The notes: generated from the sequence alone by a model not told the origin. 22,951 nt of DNA from Ruthenibacterium avium (GCA_019118905.1 DWYA01000090.1:1-22951), one strand, 5' to 3'. Shown: positions 1 through 8,716, counted from the stretch's first letter. Numbers and translations: made by a program.

Positions 1-758
1 CCAATCATGAGCTTGAAAACATTCACAAAGGAAAAAGATGCTTTGTCATCGGCAATGCGCCCTCATTGAATACACAAGATTTGAGTGTGCTGAAAGATGA
101 AATTGTTTTAACGGTGAATCAAATCAGCCGTAATAAGCAATTTAAAAGTTTAAACACGAACTATCATTTTTGGGCAGATCCCGGCTTTTTTAAAGAAACC
201 AGCAAGGAAGGCGACAAAGAGCTGCTGGAAGTGATGATGAGTGTAAACACCGAGGGCAACCGTCCGATTTGCTTTTTTCCGTTAGAGGTAAAAGAATTTG
301 TAACAGATAAAAAGCTGGATCAGGTTTTAAACGTCAGATATTTTGTACCGGGTCATATACTTTTTGATCAATATAAAAAAATTGATTTTTCCGGCATGAT
401 TCCGGGAATGAATACCGTTGTACAATACGCAATCATGCTGGGAATTTATATGGGATGTACGGAAATTTACCTGCTGGGTTGTGACTGTACGGGAATTTTA
501 AGCTATATAGAAACAAAAACAGACAGCGGAAATTTTGAATATGCTTATGATATTTCACAGGCAGAAGCTGAAAGAATGAAAGCGATGTTGGGCGGAGTGT
601 CATGTGAACAAACCTTTTACGGATGGGCCAAAATCTTTGAGGGTTATCGGCTATTGGGCGGATATTGCAAAAAAAGAGGAATACAGTTAATCAATCTTAC
701 AAACGGTGGTATTTTAGATTGCCTGCCAAGAAAAAAATTTGAAAATGTAGTGAAATAG
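1..758 (+). CDS. DUF115-like (MptE/MAF-like) glycan-locus protein, 5' end cut by window edge
   Basis: The reading frame is open from base 3, so the gene starts outside the window; the TTG at 66 lies inside the conserved motif and is not the start. The motif FVIGNAPSLN (bases 42-71) is the glycine-rich N-terminal loop of DUF115/MptE-like proteins, which share a Rossmann-like fold with GT42-type sialyltransferases. Further on, GMNTVVQYAIMLGIYMGC followed by IYLLGCDCTG is the second conserved block of this group. Such proteins occur in flagellin-glycosylation and capsule loci next to nonulosonic-acid genes. Here it precedes a flippase by 12 bases, and the downstream aldolase carries a related domain at its C-terminus. 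A role in transferring or modifying an acidic sugar is inferred; the exact reaction is unknown. Confidence 0.75.
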   Translation, partial: NHELENIHKGKRCFVIGNAPSLNTQDLSVLKDEIVLTVNQISRNKQFKSLNTNYHFWADPGFFKETSKEGDKELLEVMMSVNTEGNRPICFFPLEVKEFVTDKKLDQVLNVRYFVPGHILFDQYKKIDFSGMIPGMNTVVQYAIMLGIYMGCTEIYLLGCDCTGILSYIETKTDSGNFEYAYDISQAEAERMKAMLGGVSCEQTFYGWAKIFEGYRLLGGYCKKRGIQLINLTNGGILDCLPRKKFENVVK

Positions 759-770
759 TGGTGTTGACAA

Positions 771-2213
771 GTGCTGGGCTTTTATCGAAAATATAAAAAT
801 ATTCCTGATGCGGTAAAAGCGTCCATGTGGTTCATTATTTGCAGTATTCTGCAAAAGGCAATTCAATTTATCACGGTTCCGCTTTTTACGCGCTTGCTTA
901 CAACAGAGGAATACGGACAGTTTACTTTATATCAGTCGTGGCTAAGCTTGTTTTCTATTTTTGCCACGCTCAATTTATCCGCCGGGGTATTTAATAACGG
1001 AATGATTAAATACCCCGACGACAGAGATGCCTATGTATCCTCGATGCAAGGGCTTTCCGTTGTGTCTACCGTTGTTGTATTTCTTGTATACTTGGCTGCA
1101 TGTCCCTTCGTGGGACACTTTGTGGGGCTGTCGAATCTTGTCATGTTCATTATGTTTGTACAGATTCTGTTTACACCGCCTTTGTCGTTTTGGTCTACGC
1201 GGCAAAGGTTTGAGTATAAATACAAATTGCTTGTCATCATTACATTGGCGATCTCTGTTTTAACGCCGCTTGTGGGATGGGTCATGGTGGTAACCTCAAG
1301 AGATAGAGGGTTAGCAAGAATTATTTCATGTGCATTCGTAAGTATTCTTTTCGGCCTGATCTTTATGATCTATAACGGGGTCAAAGGAAAAGTTTTTTAT
1401 CATAAGAAATATTGGCGCTTTGCATTAAACTTTAATCTTCCGCTGATTCCGCATTATCTTTCTGCAATTGTGCTGGGACAAGCAGACAGAATTATGATTG
1501 AATGGTACTATGGCAGTTCTCAAGTGGCAATTTATGGACTGGCATATTCCCTTTCGCTTGTGATGAATATCGTTACATCAAGCATCAATGCTTCGTTTGT
1601 TCCCTGGACGTATCAGCAATGCCGAAAAGAAAACTACAAACAAATTGGACAAGCAGCAGATATTATGGTAATTTTGGTTGGGTTTTTCAGCCTGCTGCCG
1701 GCACTGCTCGCTCCGGAGCTGATGGCAATTTTGGGCCCGGCTGAGTATGCAGAAGGTGCCTATCTGGTTGCTCCGATTTCCATGAGTGTCTTTTTTACGT
1801 TTCTGTATGGATTATTTGGCAACATTGAATTTTATTTTGAAAAAAGTAAATTTGTGATGGTGGCATCCGTTTCCGGCGCGGTATTAAATATTGTGCTCAA
1901 CGTCATCTGCATTCCCTTATTTGGTTATCAAGCGGCGGCGTATACTACACTGGTGTGTTATATCGCATTTTGCTTTGCTCACTATATTTTTATGAAAAAA
2001 ACCTGCAAAGAGCAGGGCATTACCGAGCCGATTTATAATATTAAAAAGATCATTTTATTGGGGCTGTTTTTGCTGATTGTGGCCCACGGAATGATGCTCA
2101 CCTATGAATATGTTATTTTACGCATTGTGATTGTGGCTGCAATCGGCTTTATTTGCTATAAAAATCGCGCGAAGTTTATCCAAGAGTTTCGAGCGTTGAA
2201 AAATAAGAATTAA
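771..2213 (+). CDS. Wzx-type oligosaccharide flippase (MOP superfamily)
   Basis: A 480-residue, strongly hydrophobic protein with about 12-14 predicted membrane segments, the usual size for polysaccharide (PST) flippases. The N-terminus (SMWFIICSILQKAIQFITVP, then LFTRLLTTEEYGQF) is the typical first helix and loop of this family. A conserved-looking segment is PLIPHYLSAIVLGQADRIMI near residue 225. These proteins move undecaprenyl-linked repeat units across the membrane for Wzy-dependent assembly. The earliest possible start is the GTG at 771, since an in-frame stop lies two codons upstream; no strong ribosome site is visible, so translation may be coupled to the preceding gene. An ATG at 825 is the alternative start. 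Confidence 0.88.
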   Translation: MLGFYRKYKNIPDAVKASMWFIICSILQKAIQFITVPLFTRLLTTEEYGQFTLYQSWLSLFSIFATLNLSAGVFNNGMIKYPDDRDAYVSSMQGLSVVSTVVVFLVYLAACPFVGHFVGLSNLVMFIMFVQILFTPPLSFWSTRQRFEYKYKLLVIITLAISVLTPLVGWVMVVTSRDRGLARIISCAFVSILFGLIFMIYNGVKGKVFYHKKYWRFALNFNLPLIPHYLSAIVLGQADRIMIEWYYGSSQVAIYGLAYSLSLVMNIVTSSINASFVPWTYQQCRKENYKQIGQAADIMVILVGFFSLLPALLAPELMAILGPAEYAEGAYLVAPISMSVFFTFLYGLFGNIEFYFEKSKFVMVASVSGAVLNIVLNVICIPLFGYQAAAYTTLVCYIAFCFAHYIFMKKTCKEQGITEPIYNIKKIILLGLFLLIVAHGMMLTYEYVILRIVIVAAIGFICYKNRAKFIQEFRALKNKN

Positions 2214-2230
2214 GAACAGGATGAGTTTTT

Positions 2231-3280
2231 ATGTCAGCATTTAATAACGCAACGTTAATGATTACCGGCGGCACGGGTTCGTTTGGATCCACGGTGCTCA
2301 AGCACTTTTTAGATTCGGATTTAAAGGAAATCCGAATCTTTTCACGAGATGAAAAAAAGCAGGACGACATGCGCCATGAGCTTCAGGCGAAACACCCCAA
2401 ACAGGCAGGAAAGGTCAAATTCTATATTGGGGACGTGCGCAATCCGCGATCAGTGCAGGACGCTATGCCCGGTGTAGACTATATTTTCCATGCGGCTGCA
2501 CTCAAGCAGGTGCCCAGCTGCGAATTTTTCCCGATGGAAGCCGTCCGCACCAATGTGGAAGGCACGGATAATGTGCTTCATGCCGCGATTCAAGCGGGTG
2601 TCAAGCGCGTGGTGTGCTTGTCCACCGATAAGGCTGCCTATCCCATCAATGCGATGGGTATTTCCAAAGCCATGATGGAGCGCGTGATTTATGCCAATGC
2701 CCGCGTGGCCGCTGAACGCGGGAACACCACCATCTGCTGCACCCGTTACGGCAATGTCATGTGCAGCCGCGGCAGCGTGATTCCTCTGTTTATCAATCAA
2801 ATTAAATCCGGCAAGCCGATTACCATTACAGACCCTGGCATGACACGCTTTTTGATGAATTTGGACGAGGCAGTGGATCTGGTGATGTTTGCCTTCCAGC
2901 ACGCAAATCCCGGTGACCTGTTTATTCAAAAGGCGGATGCATCGACCATCGGTGACTTGGCAAAGGCCGTGCAGCAGCTGTTCGGCGACACCGGCACCAG
3001 CATTATCGGCACACGCCACGGCGAAAAGCTGTATGAAACGCTGATGACCTGCGAGGAGCGCTTGCGCAGTGAGGACATGGGCAATTATTACCGCGTGTGT
3101 GCCGACAGCCGCGACTTAAACTATGATAAGTTTGTGGTGAACGGCAGTGTGAAAACGATGGCGGACGAAGCCTATACCAGCCACAATACCACCCGTTTGG
3201 ATGTGCAGGGAACGGTGAAAAAAATTCTGACCGCCGATTATGTGCAGGAAGAATTAAAAAACGCATCAGTGGGAAAATAA
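2231..3280 (+). CDS. capE: UDP-GlcNAc 4,6-dehydratase, CapE/FnlA/WbjB type
   Basis: A 349-residue short-chain dehydrogenase/reductase with the nucleotide loop GGTGSFG at residues 13-19. FSRDEKKQDDMR (37-48) is characteristic of CapE, FnlA and WbjB, as is STDKAAYPINAMGISK (131-146), where Met replaces the usual catalytic Tyr of the YxxxK motif. The C-terminal half (RHGEKLYETL, DSRDLNYDKF, SHNT) also matches this group. Family members convert UDP-GlcNAc to a 4-keto-6-deoxy sugar nucleotide with C5 inversion, the first step towards UDP-L-FucNAc or related 6-deoxy sugars. The CapF and CapG partners are not in the window and may lie upstream. The start follows an AGGATG-like ribosome site and sits 17 bases after the flippase stop. 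Confidence 0.92.
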   Translation: MSAFNNATLMITGGTGSFGSTVLKHFLDSDLKEIRIFSRDEKKQDDMRHELQAKHPKQAGKVKFYIGDVRNPRSVQDAMPGVDYIFHAAALKQVPSCEFFPMEAVRTNVEGTDNVLHAAIQAGVKRVVCLSTDKAAYPINAMGISKAMMERVIYANARVAAERGNTTICCTRYGNVMCSRGSVIPLFINQIKSGKPITITDPGMTRFLMNLDEAVDLVMFAFQHANPGDLFIQKADASTIGDLAKAVQQLFGDTGTSIIGTRHGEKLYETLMTCEERLRSEDMGNYYRVCADSRDLNYDKFVVNGSVKTMADEAYTSHNTTRLDVQGTVKKILTADYVQEELKNASVGK

Positions 3281-3369
3281 TGGTTTGATCATTGAAATCG
3301 AGTGAAGGAAAGAACTGCTGATTGCAAAAACAAATATAAACGACAAGAATGCTTAACGGAGGCGCAGAG

Positions 3370-4944
3370 ATGAATAAACTTCATGTGTTGGATTGTACCT
3401 TACGAGATGGCGGTTACTGCAACGAGTGGCGCTTTGGAAAACAAAACATCCGCAAAATTATTCAAAGCCTGACGGATGCAGAGATTGATGTGATCGAATG
3501 CGGCTTTTTAACCAATCGCGTGGACTATCACGAGGATGTCACCAAGTTTACCGATTTGCATCAAGTAACGGAGTTTTTACCGGCACAAAGAGGCCGAAAA
3601 AAATATGTGGTCATGCTCAACTACGGCGAGTATGATGTTGACAAAATTCCAGACCGACAAGAGGGCATGATTGACGGCATTCGTGTTGCCTTCCACAAAA
3701 AAGATTTAAAGGAATCAATGGAGCTTTGCCGCCGCCTGAAAGCAAAGGGGTATATTGTCTTTGTACAGGCCATGGTGTCGCTGTGCTATACCGATCAGGA
3801 ATTTATGGATTTGATCGGGATGGTCAACGAGTTTGAGCCGTATGCCTTTTACATCGTGGACAGCTTCGGCATGATGAAACAAAAAAATCTGCTGCGTCTG
3901 TTCTATATGATTGAGCACAACCTCAAAGACAATATTTGGATTGGCTTTCACTCGCACAACAATATGCAGCTTGCCTACTCCAACGCGCAAGCGCTGGTAG
4001 AAGTGCAGACAAACCGCAACTTGGTGGTGGACTCCTCTGTTTACGGCATGGGCCGCGGTGCGGGCAACTTGAACACCGAACTCTTTATTGAATACTTAAA
4101 TGAAACCATCGGCACAAAGTACTCCTTAAAGCCTTTGCTGAATGTCATTGACGAGATTTTAAATCATTTTTACGAAAAAAATTACTGGGGCTATTCGCTG
4201 CCGAACTATATTTCGGCCGTTCACTGCGCACACCCGAACTACTCTACCTATTGGGCCGAGAAAAACACCTTAACCGTAGAGGCCATTGACGAGCTGTTTT
4301 CTTTAATGCCGCAAGACAAGCGATTTGAATTTGATAAAGAGTATGCCGAAAAGCTCTACTTGCAGTACATGGAATCGGGCGTTCAGCATACGGCTCACAA
4401 TGATGAATTTGTCAAGAGCGTGAAGGATCAAACTATTTTGCTGATTGCGCCGGGGAAAAGTGTTGAGGTAGAGCAGGAGAAAATTAAAGAATATGTCAAG
4501 GCACACCCGTGTGTTGTCATGTCGGTGAATTTTAACTATCAGCATCTTGATGCAGATTATCTCTTTGTCAGCAACAACCGCCGCATGAAAGAGCTGGCCG
4601 ATCATCAGGGCAAGAAGCTGATTGTTACCTCAAATATTGCTTCGGAAGACGTTTATATGAAGGTAGATTATTTCAGCCTGCTGACTCCTTATGAAGCTGT
4701 GCGCGACAACGCCGGCATGATGGCTATTCAATTTTTAATCAACAGCGGGGCAAAGGAAATTGTTTTGGCAGGCTTCGACGGATATTCTAAAGATTCGTCC
4801 AGCAACTATGTGGTGGAATACATGGAGCACTTGATGAACTCTGCCAAACGCGAAGCACAAAACGAAGCCATGCGCAAGCTGATTGCAGAACATGCAAAGC
4901 AAGTAAAGATTCAATTCTTGACGCAAACTTTGCTGAATGATTAA
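3370..4944 (+). CDS. DRE-TIM aldolase (4-hydroxy-2-oxovalerate aldolase-like) fused to a DUF115-like domain
   Basis: 524 residues from the ATG at 3370, which has a GGAGG ribosome site 7 bases upstream; the ATG at 3349 is in frame but lacks one. Residues 1 to about 300 form a metal-dependent aldolase barrel: LDCTLRDGG (7-15) carries the catalytic Arg and metal-binding Asp, HSHNN (194-198) is the HxH metal motif, and YGMGRGAGN completes the site. The closest known type is HMG-CoA-lyase-like/4-hydroxy-2-oxovalerate aldolase, which makes or breaks bonds to pyruvate-type substrates. From about residue 354, TILLIAPGKSV, then SVNFN, ADYLFVSNNRR, NAGMMAIQFLI and EIVLAGFDGY resemble the domain in the first gene of the window. 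Next to a CMP-ulosonate synthetase, it may build a 3-deoxy-2-ulosonic acid from pyruvate and an aldose; this is inference. Confidence 0.82.
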   Translation: MNKLHVLDCTLRDGGYCNEWRFGKQNIRKIIQSLTDAEIDVIECGFLTNRVDYHEDVTKFTDLHQVTEFLPAQRGRKKYVVMLNYGEYDVDKIPDRQEGMIDGIRVAFHKKDLKESMELCRRLKAKGYIVFVQAMVSLCYTDQEFMDLIGMVNEFEPYAFYIVDSFGMMKQKNLLRLFYMIEHNLKDNIWIGFHSHNNMQLAYSNAQALVEVQTNRNLVVDSSVYGMGRGAGNLNTELFIEYLNETIGTKYSLKPLLNVIDEILNHFYEKNYWGYSLPNYISAVHCAHPNYSTYWAEKNTLTVEAIDELFSLMPQDKRFEFDKEYAEKLYLQYMESGVQHTAHNDEFVKSVKDQTILLIAPGKSVEVEQEKIKEYVKAHPCVVMSVNFNYQHLDADYLFVSNNRRMKELADHQGKKLIVTSNIASEDVYMKVDYFSLLTPYEAVRDNAGMMAIQFLINSGAKEIVLAGFDGYSKDSSSNYVVEYMEHLMNSAKREAQNEAMRKLIAEHAKQVKIQFLTQTLLND

Positions 4945-4998
4945 GGCGTTTGTGAAACATCGACTTTTCACAGCACCACTAAGGGAGGAAAACAGAAC

Positions 4999-5739
4999 AT
5001 GAAAATTATTGGTGTGATTCCTGCGCGCTACAAATCGTCGCGTTTTCCGGGAAAGCCGCTGGTGGATATTTGCGGCAAGCCCATGATTTGGTGGGTATAC
5101 CAGCAGTGCAAAAAAGTAGAAGATTTTGCAGAGGTTTATGTGGCAACGGACGATGAACGCATTTACAATGAGTGTCAGCGCTTAGACATTCAAGTGATTA
5201 TGACGTCGGATTCTCATATGACCGGAACCGACCGCATTTGTGAAGTGGCAAAGAAAATCCCCGCCGATTTGATTGTCAACATCCAGGGAGATGAACCTCT
5301 TTTGGAGCCGGAAACCATCAAGGCAGCCATTCAGCCGTTTTATAAAAATAAAGAGCTGTTGGTGTCCAATTTGATGACGAAAATCAAAGACCCCATTGAG
5401 GTTGTCAACTTCACCGTTCCCAAGGTGATTACCAACAAAGACGGCATTGGCGTTTATTTGACCAGAGCTACCGCGCCTTATCCCAAGGGCAGCTTGGACT
5501 TTGCTTATTACAAGCAAGTGTGTGTGTACGGCTTCAAGCCCCAGGCACTCGAATTTTTCTACGAGTACGGCCAAACCTACGGCAAAGGCCGTGCGGAAAA
5601 AGTAGAGGATATTGAGATTTTAAGATTTATCGAAAACGGCTACAAGGTGCAGTTTATTGAAGTGGATTCCGACACCGTGGCCGTGGACACGCCGAACGAT
5701 TTGGAAAAGGTACGGCATTTGGTTCAAAACAGACAATAA
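4999..5739 (+). CDS. kdsB: KdsB-type CMP-3-deoxy-ulosonate cytidylyltransferase
   Basis: 246 residues, normal KdsB length. The motifs run in order: PARYKSSRFPGKPL (8-21, CTP loop), ATDDERI (49-55), TSDSHMTGTDRI (69-80), NIQGDEPL (94-101, metal and CTP site) and VDTPNDLEKV near the C-terminus. The known reaction activates Kdo with CTP to CMP-Kdo. Kdo is a Gram-negative lipopolysaccharide sugar, so in a Firmicute the substrate is more likely a Kdo-like sugar of a capsule or glycoprotein. No KdsA, KdsC or KdsD is visible; the adjacent aldolase could replace KdsA. The start has a GGGAGG ribosome site 10 bases upstream. It is the last gene of the left glycan block and is followed by a palindrome and a terminator. 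Confidence 0.9.
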   Translation: MKIIGVIPARYKSSRFPGKPLVDICGKPMIWWVYQQCKKVEDFAEVYVATDDERIYNECQRLDIQVIMTSDSHMTGTDRICEVAKKIPADLIVNIQGDEPLLEPETIKAAIQPFYKNKELLVSNLMTKIKDPIEVVNFTVPKVITNKDGIGVYLTRATAPYPKGSLDFAYYKQVCVYGFKPQALEFFYEYGQTYGKGRAEKVEDIEILRFIENGYKVQFIEVDSDTVAVDTPNDLEKVRHLVQNRQ

Positions 5740-5805
5740 GCTGATGTCGATTGCGGTTTTTGGGCATTGTCGCTTGCACAGTCGCAATGAATATGTGAGA
5801 TATTG

Positions 5806-5834
5806 AGATATTATGACACCGTGTCATAATATCT
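5806..5834. repeat. Dispersed palindrome, copy 1
   Basis: A perfect inverted repeat with 14-base arms around a central C at 5820; the inner half-site is TATTATGACAC. It is identical over 29 bases to copy 2 at 13501-13529 and shares its 23-base core with copies 3 (14172-14194) and 4 (21054-21076). It lies between the kdsB-like stop and a terminator, about 40 bases from the 3' end of the recombinase gene. Candidate centromere (ParB site) or recombination site. Confidence 0.9.
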
Positions 5835-5835
5835 T

Positions 5836-5870
5836 TCAAAAAACCTGCCCCAATCCGGGGCAGGCTTTTT
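5836..5870. terminator. Bidirectional terminator between kdsB-like gene and recombinase
   Basis: The stem CCTGCCCC (5844-5851) pairs with GGGGCAGG (5857-5864) across a 5-base loop. An A-run precedes it and CTTTTT follows, so it can end transcripts from the left glycan operon (+) and from the recombinase (-). Confidence 0.88.
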
Positions 5871-5873
5871 GCT

Positions 5874-6443
5874 TTACCCGCTGTGCGCTCGCTTGGCGCG
5901 GATTAAGGTGGATTTGGAAATGCCCGTCATTTCGGTGACTTGCCTGTAAGAATGGTGTTCCAGCAGCTCCAGCGCGTGGTTGATTTGGTGCTTGGAATAC
6001 AGCGGCTTTCTCCCTTCTCGATAGCCGGGATGCTGTCGGGCGATTTCCTTGCCCTCCTGGGTGCGCTGCACAATCATATCACGCTCAAACTGCGCAAAGC
6101 ACAGCATGATATTGCGAATGAGCACTCCGGTGGGGGTATCGTCCAAAACGCCCATATTCAAAATATGCACCTTGACCCCTTGGGAGAGCAGCCGATCCAC
6201 AAGCTCGATTCCTTCGTTTGCGGAACGGGCGAACCGGTCTAATTTTGTCACCATCACCACATCGCCCGCCTTTAGCTGCTGCAAAAGCTGCTCCAGCTGC
6301 GGGCGGTTGATTTTTGTTCCGGTATAGACGTCGGTAAAAATGACTTGCGCGCCGTTTTGGGTCAGCTCCTGCTGCTGATGGGCTAGGGAGTTGCCGTCTT
6401 TGCTTTGCCCCTTCGTTGACACCCGCGCATATCCGTAAATCAT
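5874..6443 (-). CDS. Small serine recombinase (resolvase/invertase family)
   Basis: 189 residues from the ATG at 6443, chosen because GGAG lies 7 bases upstream; the ATG two codons earlier sits too close to it. The N-terminal catalytic domain has YGYARVST with the nucleophile Ser9. TKLDRFARS carries the conserved arginines and MLCFAQFERDMIVQRTQEG is the long E-helix. A C-terminal Hin-type helix-turn-helix (SYRQVTEMTGISKSTLIRAK) completes the roughly 190-residue resolvase layout. Enzymes of this type resolve plasmid multimers or invert DNA at short crossover sites. Its promoter overlaps a TGTCAAAA half-site and a long inverted repeat lies just upstream, a probable res site. On a plasmid the likely role is multimer resolution. 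Confidence 0.93.
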   Translation of the reverse strand: MIYGYARVSTKGQSKDGNSLAHQQQELTQNGAQVIFTDVYTGTKINRPQLEQLLQQLKAGDVVMVTKLDRFARSANEGIELVDRLLSQGVKVHILNMGVLDDTPTGVLIRNIMLCFAQFERDMIVQRTQEGKEIARQHPGYREGRKPLYSKHQINHALELLEHHSYRQVTEMTGISKSTLIRAKRAHSG

Positions 6444-6487
6444 TGCCATGCTCCTTTCTATCTGCCCCAAAATTGTATCTATTTATG

Positions 6488-6516
6488 ATACTATCTTTTG
6501 ACACCAAAAAAAGCAA
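6488..6516 (-). promoter_or_regulatory. Recombinase promoter
   Basis: On the minus strand there is a -35 TTGCTT (6511-6516), a 17-base spacer and a -10 TAGTAT (6488-6493). The spacer holds GGTGTCAAAA, also the half-site of the inverted repeat at 6529-6578, so binding of the recombinase would cover its own promoter. Confidence 0.65.
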
Positions 6517-6528
6517 GTGTTTTCCGTG

Positions 6529-6578
6529 AAAACATAGGAGGTGTCAAAACTTGACAGTTTTGACACCTCCTATGTTTT
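6529..6578. repeat. Long inverted repeat upstream of the recombinase, candidate res site
   Basis: 23-base perfect arms separated by TGAC. The inner parts read GGTGTCAAAACT and AGTTTTGACACC, so the core is bounded by TGTC and GACA about 24 bases apart, as in binding sites of Tn3-type resolvases. A third half-site (TTTTGACACC) is at 6497-6506, inside the recombinase promoter. It also folds as a strong hairpin but lacks a terminal U-run. Confidence 0.7.
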
Positions 6579-6589
6579 GTTGGCTTTAG

Positions 6590-6620
6590 CGAAAAACAAC
6601 CCCCGGCGAAAGGCCGGGGG
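6590..6620 (-). terminator. Terminator of the SpoIIE-type phosphatase gene
   Basis: CCCCCGGC (6600-6607) pairs with GCCGGGGG (6613-6620). Read on the minus strand it is followed by TTGTTTTT, about 33 bases after the phosphatase stop codon. Confidence 0.85.
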
Positions 6621-6652
6621 TTCGGACTAAAATTTAAGCGTTCCGCATCGGT

Positions 6653-8716
6653 TTACAAATCCAGCTGAATGGTAAACATATTGCGTTCATTGCGCCGGTC
6701 GTAGAAAAGATGGCTCATCGATTTTTTCACCATGAAGATGCCAAGGCCGCCAATGCCACGTTCTTCTGCGGACAAGGTGGTATCGGGGTCTTCGCGTGAA
6801 AGGGGGTCAAAGGCAACGCCGTTATCCTCAAAACGGATGTTGACTTTTTCGTCCTGCACAAAGCATACAATAGAGGCCTCGGTTGCCCCGCTGTAGTTGA
6901 CAATGTTGGAGAAAATCTCGTCTACTGCAATATTCATTTTAGCAATAGCTTTCATGGGAACTTCTTCTTGTTCCAAAGACTCCTCCACAAAGGCTGCCAC
7001 TTTAGACAAACTGTCCATGCTGGGGGCAACGTTCAGGCGGTAGCGCCGGGTGAAAGATTTCATTTCCAGCGCCAGCATGGTGATGTCGTCAAACTGCTGT
7101 GCTTCCCCAACAAAGGAATCAATGGATTCCTTCACCGCTGCCAGCAGGTGCTGCGGATGGGAGGAAGAACAGCTGTTTAAGGCATCAAGCATGGACTGCG
7201 TGCCGAACATTTCGTTATTCAGGTTGGTTGCCTCCGGCACGCCGTCGGTGTACACGAACAGCACATCACCCGCATCAATCTGCATCTCATACTCACGGTA
7301 ACGCACATTTTCCATGCCCGCCAGCACAAAGCCGTGACGATCTTTAATCAGCTCAAATGCGCCGTCGGCTTTTTTCAAGACGGGATATTCGTGTCCGGCG
7401 TTAGCTGCCACGAGTTTTCCGGTAGAAAGCTGCAAAATGCCTACCCAAGCGGTTACAAACATTTCGGCTTTGTTTCCTTCCACCAGCTGATTGTTGACAA
7501 TTTCCAAAATCTGCTTGGGGCTTAATCCGGTTTGCGCACTGTTTTTCAAAAGGGTTTTGGCAATCACCATGAACAGCGCGGCGGGAACACCTTTTCCCGA
7601 CACGTCCGCGATGACCATGCACAAATGGTCGTCATCCGTCAGGAAGAAGTCGTAAAAATCGCCGCCCACTTCCTTGGCAGGTGTCATGGTAGCATAAATA
7701 TCAAACTCGGGATGGTTGGGGAAGGCCGGGAAAATGCTGGGCAGCATATCCGCCTGAATTTGTGTGGCAACATTCAGCTCGGCGCCGATGCGTTCCTTCT
7801 CGGCCGTAACTGCGGCAAGATTGGAGATATAATTGCCAATGTCCTGCTCCATTTTCTGGATAGAGCTGCAAAGGTTTTCAATTTCATCCCCGGTATGGAT
7901 ATTGAGCTGGACAATTTCCGTATTATTGACATCTGTGTGATAATCCGAGACAAACGAGGAGGCTGCCGACGCCAGCTGATTGATAGGACGAACCAAGACG
8001 AAGCGAATGACAACAATAAAAATAACGGTTAAAAGGACGGTTACCACAAAAACGGCTATCGTCAGGCCTTGCAAGAAGTTGGAGCGCTCCTGCATCACCT
8101 GACTCATAGAAACATCTACCATAGCATAGCCAACTACTTCGCCGCTGTCGTTCATAATCGGAGAACCTGCCGAACACAGCCAGCCGAAATCGCTGTAAGT
8201 AATGTACGCAGGGAAGCCTCGTTCGGGGTTGTCAAACACGGCATAGTTATTTTCATAGATAATGTCCCAAGTTCCCATCGGGCAAGCGTTTTCACTGCCG
8301 TCGGCATCAATCAAGTATACGCCCGTGCGGGATTCGGGGTCTAACGCAAACAAATACAGGTACAAAATATCGTGGTTATTTCGCTTGATATTTTGCAGCA
8401 TGTCGTAAAGCTCGGCATAGTATTCGTCCTGAATGGGAAGATACTGGTCATAATATGCCTGTTCCGCCTGAGCATCGGAAAACTCCGGGGCGGGGTTTTG
8501 ACGATAAATTTCCATCGTCTGCTGTGCATAGGAAGCCACCTTGTCGGCATCAACCAGAGAAGCCGTTGTTGCGGCAAGATCCATGGCGGTTGTTCGGTAT
8601 TTTTCGTCCATGGTGCTTGTATAGCTGCTGTAACTGATGGCGGCTGCAACACAGGCAATCGTTACTGCAATGAGCAGCACAAAAACAACCGTCTTTTTTT
8701 GTAGGGAAAATTTCAT
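6653..8716 (-). CDS. Membrane SpoIIE-type PP2C phosphatase with HAMP and C-terminal anti-sigma-like ATPase domain
   Basis: 687 residues from the ATG at 8716, which has AGGAGG 7 bases upstream; the longer frame start at 8773 has no such site. Segments in order: membrane helix 9-30; an external sensor region 31-217 with Cache-like features; helix 218-242; HAMP to about 300; a linker; SpoIIE/RsbU-type PP2C phosphatase about 320-555 (AKEVGGDFYDF, IADVSGKGVPAALFM, YTDGVPEATN, FDDITMLAL with metal-binding Asp residues); and a GHKL/RsbW-type ATPase domain about 560-687 (VDEIFSNIVNYS N-box, FEDNG, GGLGIFMVKK). Proteins of this kind dephosphorylate anti-sigma antagonists in response to an external signal. 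No STAS partner is in the window. The gene lies 56 bases downstream of a truncated MATE-ATPase gene. Confidence 0.92.
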   Translation of the reverse strand: MKFSLQKKTVVFVLLIAVTIACVAAAISYSSYTSTMDEKYRTTAMDLAATTASLVDADKVASYAQQTMEIYRQNPAPEFSDAQAEQAYYDQYLPIQDEYYAELYDMLQNIKRNNHDILYLYLFALDPESRTGVYLIDADGSENACPMGTWDIIYENNYAVFDNPERGFPAYITYSDFGWLCSAGSPIMNDSGEVVGYAMVDVSMSQVMQERSNFLQGLTIAVFVVTVLLTVIFIVVIRFVLVRPINQLASAASSFVSDYHTDVNNTEIVQLNIHTGDEIENLCSSIQKMEQDIGNYISNLAAVTAEKERIGAELNVATQIQADMLPSIFPAFPNHPEFDIYATMTPAKEVGGDFYDFFLTDDDHLCMVIADVSGKGVPAALFMVIAKTLLKNSAQTGLSPKQILEIVNNQLVEGNKAEMFVTAWVGILQLSTGKLVAANAGHEYPVLKKADGAFELIKDRHGFVLAGMENVRYREYEMQIDAGDVLFVYTDGVPEATNLNNEMFGTQSMLDALNSCSSSHPQHLLAAVKESIDSFVGEAQQFDDITMLALEMKSFTRRYRLNVAPSMDSLSKVAAFVEESLEQEEVPMKAIAKMNIAVDEIFSNIVNYSGATEASIVCFVQDEKVNIRFEDNGVAFDPLSREDPDTTLSAEERGIGGLGIFMVKKSMSHLFYDRRNERNMFTIQLDL

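Noticed and set aside
66..68. TTG start for the first gene
   Set aside because: It falls inside the conserved GNAPSLN motif and the frame is open to the left edge.
2450..3019. A 189-codon minus-strand frame opposite the CapE-like gene
   Set aside because: Antisense shadow of a well-conserved dehydratase.
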